A program made the translations under genes and the position numbers. A stretch of DNA of 13,327 nt. Origin: Gloeophyllum trabeum ATCC 11539 (lineage: Eukaryota > Basidiomycota > Agaricomycetes > Gloeophyllales > Gloeophyllaceae). Under the pieces are notes generated by a model, which did no database searches, was not told where the DNA came from, and saw only the letters and a list, made by a program, of their open reading frames with translations. Shown here in pieces: positions 7,583 through 13,327 of this stretch; within the stretch, counting starts at the first letter, position 1; each line of letters begins with the position of its first letter. The stretch is taken from contig NW_006920411.1 of assembly GCF_000344685.1 (NCBI RefSeq), positions 33,279 to 46,605 of the forward strand, read 5' to 3'.

Positions 7583-7829
7583 TGTTCGTGCTAGATAACC
7601 GAGACCTCAGTCACGCTGTATGCATAGTGACTATATTCGTACTGTACCTAGATAACCGAGACCTAGTCTACTTGTTAGCTATGTACAATACTCATAATAT
7701 ACTAAGCTTACCTCAGTCACGCTGTATGCATAGCGACTGAGGAAAGAGAGAGAAAACATCGTCCGAGACTACCCGAGTCTGCCGTCACGTGTGTGAAGAG
7801 TACCACGTCTACGTTGCACATTCTCAACA
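7583..7829 (-). repeat. 5' LTR (247 bp)
   Basis: On the coding strand it runs TGTTGAGAATG...CACGAACA. It is the same length as 1203-1449. Substitutions between the LTRs cluster at the inner or outer few bases (three in the first seven positions on the plus strand), and several of the others are C/T or G/A changes at CpG. It contains the promoter of the element; a TATA box could not be fixed with confidence. The stem-loop described for the 3' LTR recurs at 7711-7742. Confidence 0.92.
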
Positions 7830-7834
7830 GCACA
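7830..7834. repeat. Target-site duplication, right copy (GCACA)
   Basis: It matches 1198-1202 exactly. Removing the element and one copy gives AGATGTGCACATCT, a perfect 14-bp palindrome, as the empty target. Confidence 0.9.
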
Positions 7835-8592
7835 TCTACGCAAAGGTCGAACATATTATATTATCTTAACAGTTAGAGACCAACTTGTACTCAGGCTGAG
7901 AGCAAATACCCTGAAGGTGAGGACGTGTCGGAAGATGGAGCTATTCGTACACTGCTCCACGCGGGATCGAGTAACTTCGCTAAGTCCATCGTATCAGCGC
8001 CTCAATGCACCCACAACTTCAGTACCTTTGACCTTCTATGGATCAATAAGCTCTGGACCCGCTGACTAGAGTGCTGCGGATAGGGGCCTCGGGCACCTGT
8101 AATAGCTAGGTCGGAAAGGTAAGGCGGAGAGCGCAGGAGTATTTGTCTAACAGTTTCTCTGTGAACCGCACCCGACGTGGTGCTCACTGCGCCATTTCGA
8201 AAAGCACCGCTCCTGCCAGTGGAAGACAGCAACTTCGCGGTGTGGGGGGCGTTTGTCTCCCGGCATATCCTTGTTCATTCGTTTTCAGTCGTCATCATAC
8301 TTGTCGACAAGTTGACGACGATACAGTGACAGTTGGGGAGTATAGCTTGATGAAAGCTTTGGAGGGTGCTCGAACGTCCATAGAAAAGTCATGCACACCT
8401 ACGTGTTCCAGGCCTACGTAAAGTGGAAGAAACCTTGTCTGTTTTTCTTGGGAGCACAGCACATCTAGTAGCAGAAATTGTACCAGTCGCAGCGGAGGGC
8501 TGTAGCGAGCCATATAGATTATTCACTCCCCATTAGTCCAGCTGTCCCATCCATTCCCTCGTCATCTCTGCAGATGCCTCTGCAGGTACATG
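7835..8592. other. Right flank of insertion; unassigned open stretches
   Basis: No gene can be called. On the plus strand 7877-8062 is open without an ATG and reads like protein (for example SKYPEGEDVSEDGAIRTLL, ending TFDLLWINKLWTR), preceded by TTATCTTAAC and TTGTACTCAG, which resemble a branch point and a 3' splice site. A second plus-strand open stretch ends at 8421 (VDDDTVTVGEYSLMKALEG), after a TTCGTTTTCAG acceptor-like site near 8281. Overlapping minus-strand frames are also open, so coding is unproven. These may be exons of a gene cut by the retrotransposon or relics of one. Confidence 0.3.
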
Positions 8593-9642
8593 TTACGGCC
8601 ACTCGTGTAATGGATCCAACTCACCCTCCTGGACCGCCAGCCACTCACGCACCATCTCTTGCCAAGAGCCCTCAGCGACACCACGATACCCTGCAATTAT
8701 GCTATGGGTCCACATGCTGACACTGTCTTCCGAGGAAGGAATGCTTGCATGCAGAAGGAGAACAAGCTTGATAGCGCCTTCCTTCGCCCTAGTCTCCTTT
8801 TCCAGTCGGTCCATCTCGTCCCAGAGTGTAGGCGAGGCAATGATGTAGCTACGGATTGGACTTCGACCCGTAGGATGATGCTTTGGAAAGAGCAGCATCT
8901 GTCTCAACGTCTCTTCGTCTAATGAGCCATCCCCAATGCTCCCGCCAAATAATAGCATGCCTGTGATCCTTATGCTCCTGAGCTGCCCACCGGTGTGAGC
9001 CATAACCTCATTCGCAGTACAGTGTGCGTCAGCGAAGATAACTGGCATTCCGTGTGCAAAGTGTAAGTATTGCAACTGCGGGAACGTCCTGGCCTCGCGA
9101 TTGGGCATGGCTGAGTAGTCGGCCTGGGACAGTGCAGTGTAACCATTATAGCAACAGAATGACATGGTGCAAAGTTGAGGGAACGGGGTAGAGAGCAGGC
9201 GCTTGTACAGGATCTTCATAGCGCCGCAAACCACGACACAAGTGAGGGTCTCGAGAGTTGGCGCAGCGAGCTGGATGATACCCTCTGGACGGCATTTTAT
9301 GCGGGAGGGAGCGAAGCGATGATAGATCACGTACATACCTGCAGCAGCTACCCTGGAAGCCTTCTCGCCGGGCACAGCTATGAAAAGGTGGCGGATGCTT
9401 GCTTGTGCTGACGCTGATGCTTGCTGAAATGTGGCATGGAAAGGCAGAGCCTGCATCTGACTCGTGATGGCAACAGTTTGGAATCGATATGCCTCTGAGA
9501 TGTCACGGAAGGCCCTGCAAGTGGCTCTTATAGAGCCGGCTGTCCACCCGCCGTCACAGCATGCGCATTTGAAGATCCGTTCGATGATCTCAAATGGAAG
9601 TTCGTCCATGCTAGATGTGGCAGGGAGATAGAGTTGTGACAT
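8593..9642 (-). CDS. F-box domain protein
   Basis: An uninterrupted frame of 349 codons from the ATG at 9642. A second ATG at 9609 starts right at the F-box (MDELPFEIIERIF) and is an equally good choice; the frame also stays open upstream through a TTG only. The F-box covers about residues 12-55: LPFEIIERIFKCACCDGG, then the RATCRAFRDISEAYRFQ pattern usual in Agaricomycete F-box proteins. The rest has no named domain, but repeated FPQL...L.F segments (for example FPQLCTMSFCCYNG and FPQLQYLHFAHG) suggest degenerate leucine-rich repeats. By family, it would bind Skp1 and bring a substrate to an SCF ubiquitin ligase; the substrate is unknown. No intron is needed. A broken relative is at 11854-12021. 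TAA ends the gene at 8593. Confidence 0.8.
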   Translation of the reverse strand: MSQLYLPATSSMDELPFEIIERIFKCACCDGGWTAGSIRATCRAFRDISEAYRFQTVAITSQMQALPFHATFQQASASAQASIRHLFIAVPGEKASRVAAAGMYVIYHRFAPSRIKCRPEGIIQLAAPTLETLTCVVVCGAMKILYKRLLSTPFPQLCTMSFCCYNGYTALSQADYSAMPNREARTFPQLQYLHFAHGMPVIFADAHCTANEVMAHTGGQLRSIRITGMLLFGGSIGDGSLDEETLRQMLLFPKHHPTGRSPIRSYIIASPTLWDEMDRLEKETRAKEGAIKLVLLLHASIPSSEDSVSMWTHSIIAGYRGVAEGSWQEMVREWLAVQEGELDPLHEWP

Positions 9643-10430
9643 GGGGGTAACACTGATACACAATGGGTATGAGTGCGATGATCAAGATCCAAGAACCTGA
9701 TTTGTCCAGATGGTGTTATGAGTCCGGAGGTATGAAGGATGAGTCCTTATGCTCAAAATTGAGCGGTTTGCCAAACGCAAGCATCGTGGGAACAAGATGC
9801 CGAGCAGTCGTGAGAATTGTCTTGGGTAGTCACCCATACAAATTTAGATGTCCGATTCTATATCCGCTTGTAGTGGTGACTATCAAGTGACTACAAAATC
9901 GGTTTTGTAGTGTCTGTTACACTTCCGTTTGTCCCTCACTCAGTACTGTTGCATCAAATTTTTAGAGCTTCTCAAGATAAGCTTTTGAGCATGTAACACA
10001 TATACCATAATATTTGCCTGATTTTTGGTTCAGTGTGCTATGTTCTGTGGTCTCACATCATCAGAGGGCCTTTGTTACCGGGGGAATTGACTAGGTGAGG
10101 TAGTTGAAGGTCGACGCACCGGTTGGGATTTGAGCGCTTTGATTGGCTCCCGAAATGCTGTGGCACACTAGATAGTGTGACGTAGGTACTTGGGTGTTTT
10201 CATTAGATGGGCTTTATGGCTACGTCATGTACTCAGGTTCAATTCTGTGCCCTCTAATATACTATTATTGCTCAGATTAGATATTGTATTGCCTTACTAG
10301 TCTATCACTTCAACAGTAGATTTATTGATAAAAATGGAAATATCTGGTACAATGATGGAATGGTAACAGGGCACAAATGTACATTTGAAGGCAAACTATC
10401 AAATATTAATATGGACAACTTGATAACAGG
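9643..10430. other. Intergenic region upstream of the F-box gene
   Basis: No gene is seen. The first 250 bp should hold the F-box promoter, but no clear TATA box is visible on the minus strand. Further out are a perfect hairpin at 9890-9911, a palindrome CACACTA-GA-TAGTGTG at 10164-10179, and a segment near 10085-10150 that weakly resembles 181-270. CpG disappears after 10224. Confidence 0.5.
9890..9911. repeat. Perfect 9-bp hairpin ACTACAAAA/TTTTGTAGT
   Basis: Arms 9890-9898 and 9903-9911 surround the loop TCGG. The A/T-rich inner stem could act as a bidirectional terminator-like or transposon-end structure. Related ACTACAA/TTGTAGT pairs occur near 187-203 and 11765-11782, suggesting a shared repeat family. 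Confidence 0.6.
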
Positions 10431-10905
10431 ATAATTCTAATCAGCAACCCTCCTGAGAGCAACAACCCCTCAGCAACCCATACCATTATCCAGCAACCCA
10501 GGTTGTCCACCAGCAGTCACATGTGACATCAAGTTTTGCTAATCTGCATTATGCCTGGTTTCTTAGGACCTTACTCCATGTACATAGCTGCAGATGAAGA
10601 TATTAAACTGAGGGTCTCCCAGTTGGAGACCACTGCTGGCCACAGACCACACTGCAAGTGATGTGCAGCATCATTGTATGAATGATGGGCTTAATGCAGA
10701 TGAGGGATGTAAGCCAGGCATTGGCTTCACTTGGCAGTTGGGCTCAGAAATGTGCTGTGTGAACCATGGCTACCTGTATGGACTGATTGTAGAGTACACA
10801 AGAGGTGATATGATAACAGTAGACTAAGGAAGGAGATGATGACTCTGCAATGAAACAAGAAAAGTACAGAATCCAAAATGTGAAGGTAAATGTGGGGTAA
10901 TCCAG
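10225..10905. other. CpG desert
   Basis: No CG dinucleotide occurs between the one at 10223 and the one at 10906, although base composition is not extreme. TG and CA are abundant. The next CG after 10906 is at about 11182. This is the footprint expected of long-term cytosine methylation with deamination, known for transposons in basidiomycetes. The cause is inferred. Confidence 0.75.
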
Positions 10906-11340
10906 CGCTAGCAGTTATACAGGGGAACCATGCTCAAAGCACTGGTGGCAGATGCATTGGACTTGCAACAATGATGCCCCAGAACAATGAACAAACCCCA
11001 ATGTAATTCACTCATACCAAGAACAAGTACTGCAATGCATTTCCCATGACATGTACAGTTGAGTTGACATTCACTGTCATTTTTAATCATTTAACACAAA
11101 AATACCCCCCAGCAGACCAGAGTCTGTGGGTCCATCCAGCTGATGATCATCAGAGATCCCTCATGGACTTGAAGTGGCTACTAGCGGCTCTTAGACCTTG
11201 ACCAGCAACAGGTATGAGGAACCAGATAAGTCCATGACAAGTGACAAAAACATATAATCTACAGTAAATAAGTTCTTCGGGGGTTGATGATTTGTAAGCA
11301 AACAACCCGGGGTTGTTGCTCGGTTGCTGATTAGAATTAT
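10431..11340. mobile_element. Non-autonomous DNA element with long TIRs
   Basis: The left end 10431-10469 and the reverse complement of the right end 11308-11340 share ATAATTCTAATCAGCAACC followed by GAGCAACAACCCC; the left copy has 7 extra bases between. Similarity continues weakly inward (CCCAGGTTGT against CCCGGGTTGT). CAGCAACCC is repeated at 10442, 10471 and 10491. The 910-bp body has no recognisable transposase; open frames are short. A TA can be drawn as target duplication on both sides, but it lies within the matched ends, so superfamily is undetermined. The near absence of CpG says the copy is old. Confidence 0.65.
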
Positions 11341-11853
11341 TGCTGAGAACATGTCGAGGGAAAGACATACATGTAGTGATATACTTCAAGTGTTACTAAA
11401 AATTGGGGAACTCAGGACTTGTAAAAATGCCGTGCACAGCAGTGGCCTGCTTCTCCCAAGTTGACTTTCAACTCAGGACTTGGAAGGTACAGAACATTGC
11501 GCTCTGAATGGGCTATGTGACTCAGGACCTTATAAAATGCAAATAATGCTTCTTCAAGCAGCTTTAGGGGCACCAATTGCATCTGGCCTTAGCTCCATGA
11601 AAGACAGTATGGCTGTAATAATATTTCGATTGGACTTGAAGTATTGTCCCGGTCAACTGAGCTTGTGCAAAACACCCAGCATGACGAGGGAGCGAGATTC
11701 TCATGGCGTGATTGGCCAATGCTGGCGTGACTACTACTGGGTCTGTAGTCTCACTACATGGCTGTTGTAGTGCCGACTACAAGTCACTGGCCTAGTGCCA
11801 CTATTACTAATTTATAGTTGTCCTGAGGTGTTGCTGTCAGGACTCTCAGGTCC
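11341..11853. repeat. Dispersed-repeat copy 2 and associated repeat DNA
   Basis: 11411-11540 is a diverged copy of 902-1000. ACTCAGGAC recurs at 11410, 11471 and 11520. The rest contains TTGTAGT-GCCG-ACTACAA (about 11765-11782), a small hairpin, and a palindromic stretch around 11821-11859 (CCTGAGG...CCTCAGG). The 96-codon open frame at 11480-11770 has no known domain and lies within the repeat, so I do not call it a gene. The block ends exactly where the F-box fragment loses its homology. Confidence 0.5.
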
Positions 11854-12021
11854 TCAGGGATTCACAGAAGTGCTGATGTTCCCGCCATCAGTACACGCAA
11901 ATCCCAGAATGCTATGGGTAATGTCTGCTGGCAGAGAATATTCATGGCTGGGATGAGATGGGCTGCAAGGAGACACTGCATTCAGGACACGCGTATTCAC
12001 AGTACGAAGAGATGGGACCAT
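11854..12021 (-). pseudogene. Truncated F-box gene fragment
   Basis: From the ATG at 12021 the frame gives a short leader and then YSLPADITHSILGFACTDGG, which is the start of an F-box of the same type as the intact gene at 8593-9642 (LPFEIIERIFKCACCDGG). Shortly after this motif the protein ends at TGA (11854-11856) and the sequence turns into repeat DNA. All the rest of an F-box protein is absent. The upstream part is open a little further with GTG only. It is likely the 5' end of a gene cut off by insertion of, or deletion next to, the repeat at 11341-11853. A real first exon followed by an intron is possible, but no downstream exon was seen. Confidence 0.6.
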
Positions 12022-12078
12022 GCGCGGCCCACCCAACTGTTCGGACCGCAACCACGTAGTTGACTCTAAGTTCAACAC

Positions 12079-12451
12079 TTACCATCAGTTACTAGTAGTC
12101 GAACCCGAAGGTCATGTAGTATTATAACTCAGAATAGTTGTTCCTACCTAGTAGATGCTACACCTTGAATAGGTGTGTCTGCAACCCATGCACTAAGTTC
12201 CAGCACCTGAGGCCTGAGGCTCTGTGCTCTAGCTGAAGATCACATACCCATTTCACGCCGGGAAATCAATACTCGGGATTTCATTTGCATTACATATATT
12301 AACAGATGTGGAATCACAAGCAATTGATTATCAACACAGGCCCAACACATATGTGTATGTGTCAATGCCAAGCCCGACCATAAACGACTCAAGTCCCCAT
12401 CGCGTGACGGCGTCGGGAATCTAGTCTACTCCCACTCGCAGCCTGCTATGA
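12079..12451. other. Intergenic region without recognised gene
   Basis: Nothing firm is seen. It should include the promoter of the former F-box gene. A palindrome ACACATATGTGT lies at about 12345-12356. From about 12370 the base composition becomes more CpG-rich, which continues into the open segments to the right. Confidence 0.4.
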
Positions 12452-12613
12452 CGAGGCTCCTACAACGACAAGCAAACATCAGCTGAGAACACGACCGGAT
12501 ATAAGCTTCCATCGACTCCGACTCACCACAATATTGTACTTGAAGATGAAGGGAGTCGGCCTGCAGTCGATACTATCAGCGTGTCACATACGGGAGCGAC
12601 GCACGATGCTTGA
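12452..12613 (+). pseudogene. Possible coding segment, unrecognised
   Basis: The frame is open from 12452 to the TGA at 12611 without an ATG and reads like protein, with YKLPSTPTHHNIVLEDEG and RPAVDTISVSHTGATHDA. The nucleotide sequence around GTCGGCCTGC is repeated about 150 bp downstream (near 12714), so a local duplication has occurred. It could be an exon of the same gene as the next entry, joined by a short intron, or a relic. I cannot name a family, and the minus strand is open too. Confidence 0.25.
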
Positions 12614-12627
12614 GAAAGGGTCACTAG

Positions 12628-13026
12628 TACAACAAGAGACATCAGTTCAATAAGATAGCAATATACACCTCCATTCGACTCACCGAAGCAATCACACAAA
12701 AAGTTACTAAAGGTGTCGGCCTGCGGCCGACTGCTCCCAGCGGAGGTCCGCGTTGTCAGACTAGGAGATCGTTCGAATGCCAAACTAAGCTGTCGCTGCG
12801 CGCTGAACGTATCCCTTCCAGGCCTGAACTGTACCACAAGTACCAGCTTCAAGCCACTACATTTGGAATATACAGATCGGTAATGGAAGGTTTGGTGGAC
12901 AGTATCTTCAATAACTGGCTGGGAATCGACAATGAAGACATATACGACATTGACTTCAATCATGCAAAGCACTTGCTAATGCAAGGAGAACAGTTTCGGC
13001 GCAGCATCAAAGCAGGAGGACTGTGA
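12628..13026 (+). CDS. Unrecognised C-terminal exon (partial gene)
   Basis: The frame is open from a TAG at 12625 to the TGA at 13024. The last 66 codons look truly coding: ELYHKYQLQATTFGIYRSV, then MEGLVDSIFNNWLG, an acidic IDNEDIYDIDFNHAK, and a basic tail ending RRSIKAGGL. There is no ATG before 12883, so the real start must be on an upstream exon or the 5' part is lost; CTTCCAG at 12815-12821 could be a 3' splice site. The piece is probably soluble, with no membrane segment or signal. I do not recognise the family. A longer minus-strand frame (12523-12972) covers the same DNA but shows no domain; I take it as the shadow, with limited certainty. Confidence 0.35.
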   Translation, partial: YNKRHQFNKIAIYTSIRLTEAITQKVTKGVGLRPTAPSGGPRCQTRRSFECQTKLSLRAERIPSRPELYHKYQLQATTFGIYRSVMEGLVDSIFNNWLGIDNEDIYDIDFNHAKHLLMQGEQFRRSIKAGGL

Positions 13027-13050
13027 GAATATTCAGGGCGCAGAATATTC
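13027..13050. promoter_or_regulatory. Twin GAATATTC palindromes (heat-shock-element-like)
   Basis: GAATATTC occurs at 13027-13034 and 13043-13050, spaced 16 bp start to start. Each is GAAnnTTC, the core of a heat-shock-factor site. They stand just before the TGACTCA array. Binding by HSF is only inferred. Confidence 0.4.
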
Positions 13051-13088
13051 TAGGAGGATCCGAGACATTCCACTGTTTTCCCTTGACA

Positions 13089-13282
13089 TGACTCATTCTA
13101 TGTCCATATGACTCATTCCATGCCTTTATGACTCACTCCCTTACATATGACTCATGCTATGCGGATATGACTCATTCTATGTCAATATGACTCATGCTAT
13201 TCCCTTCTATTTATAGAGATGAGTCATGTTGACTCAGCCTATGCTCAAGGACCAATCACAAGTCCCCAAGCTAGCTGACTCA
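13089..13282 (+). promoter_or_regulatory. Array of nine TGACTCA (Gcn4/AP-1-type) sites
   Basis: TGACTCA starts at 13089, 13109, 13129, 13148, 13168 and 13188, i.e. every 19-20 bp, within a degenerate 20-bp tandem unit (ATATGACTCATTCTATGTC-like). Further copies are at 13220 (as TGAGTCA), 13230 and 13276. TGACTCA is the known binding site of the bZIP activators Gcn4/CPC1 and AP-1. A TATA-like TATTTATA lies at 13208-13215 and CCAAT at 13252-13256. Together this looks like the upstream region of a gene to the right of the window. A minisatellite in which the heptamer is incidental is the alternative. Confidence 0.6.
13208..13215 (+). promoter_or_regulatory. TATA-like box
   Basis: TATTTATA follows the sixth regular TGACTCA site by 13 bp. 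Two more sites follow it closely, so whether it serves a rightward gene is uncertain. Confidence 0.35.
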
Positions 13283-13293
13283 TCCTATTTTCT

Positions 13294-13327
13294 TACACTA
13301 TTGTACACTATTCTCTCACACTATTGT
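13294..13327 (+). repeat. Short ACACTATT repeat at window edge
   Basis: ACACTATTGT, ACACTATTCT and ACACTATTGT follow one another with short spacers to the end of the window. They may mark a pyrimidine-rich transcription start region of the gene beyond the edge. Nothing more can be said. Confidence 0.4.

Larger units (their letters stand above)
1203..7829 (-). mobile_element. Ty1/copia LTR retrotransposon, rearranged
   Basis: This is a 6,627-bp element on the minus strand. LTRs lie at 7583-7829 (5') and 1203-1449 (3'), both 247 bp, both TG...CA, with 9 substitutions and no indels by my count (about 3.6 percent). GCACA flanks both ends. Gag-pol order is Gag, protease, integrase, reverse transcriptase, which is the copia (Pseudoviridae) order. 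The 3' third is scrambled: pol stops at 3549, homology ends near 3347, and the RNase H piece is on the plus strand at 1531-2193. Some 950 bp (2397-3346) is not recognisably retroelement sequence. The element is longer than a typical copia of about 5-5.7 kb because of that extra DNA. This copy should not be autonomous. Confidence 0.93.

Noticed and set aside
11480..11770. 96-codon plus-strand ORF
   Set aside because: It lies inside a dispersed repeat, and its sequence resembles nothing known to me.
12345..12356. ACACATATGTGT as a regulatory operator
   Set aside because: A short alternating purine-pyrimidine palindrome of this type is expected by chance, and no gene start is near.
12523..12972. 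149-codon minus-strand ORF
   Set aside because: It starts at a non-ATG codon, shows no domain, and overlaps a plus-strand frame that looks more like real protein. Kept only as an alternative.
13089..13200. CRISPR-like array of 20-bp units
   Set aside because: Units are contiguous degenerate tandem repeats without unique spacers, in a eukaryotic context. A promoter array or minisatellite fits better.

Overview
The window looks like a piece of a filamentous fungal nuclear genome, most probably a basidiomycete (Agaricomycetes). The reasons are a short F-box protein of the LPxEII...AC(x)DGG type that is expanded in that group, a fungal-style Ty1/copia polyprotein, low gene density, and several layers of old repeats. 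The host species cannot be named from the sequence.

Layout: (1) 1-1197 is gene-poor, repeat-derived DNA with CpG-poor stretches, hairpins and short direct repeats. (2) 1203-7829 is one Ty1/copia LTR retrotransposon lying on the minus strand. It has two 247-bp LTRs of the TG...CA type that align without gaps (9 mismatches by eye), a GCACA target-site duplication on both outer sides, a primer-binding site resembling a half-tRNA-iMet site, a polypurine tract, and one long gag-pol ORF (7364 to 3549). The element is rearranged: gag-pol is interrupted by an in-frame TGA in late reverse transcriptase, then a frameshift, then an abrupt loss of homology near 3347. The missing C-terminal RNase H lies on the opposite strand at 1531-2193. 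About 0.95 kb of non-retroviral sequence (2397-3346), including a 351-bp MITE-like inverted-repeat element, sits between the two halves. (3) 7835-8592 is the other side of the insertion target and holds only short, unidentified open stretches. (4) 8593-9642 is an apparently intact minus-strand F-box gene of 349 codons. (5) 9643-11853 is intergenic and repetitive. It includes a region of roughly 680 bp with no CpG and a 910-bp element with long terminal inverted repeats but no visible transposase. (6) 11854-12021 is a truncated second F-box gene on the minus strand. (7) 12452-13026 has plus-strand open segments ending in a convincing but unrecognised C-terminal exon. (8) 13027-13327 looks like a promoter facing right: two GAATATTC palindromes, six TGACTCA heptamers spaced 19-20 bp plus three more copies in either orientation, a TATA-like box and a CCAAT box.

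Functionally the window is mostly transposon biology around a small F-box locus. The copia element encoded Gag, protease, integrase, reverse transcriptase and RNase H in a single frame, but this copy can no longer make a complete polyprotein. The F-box protein would be a substrate adaptor for an SCF ubiquitin ligase. The TGACTCA array at the right edge is the best candidate for an unusual regulatory module, and its target gene would lie outside the window. I found no convincing CRISPR, rRNA or tRNA gene, and no operon-like system.
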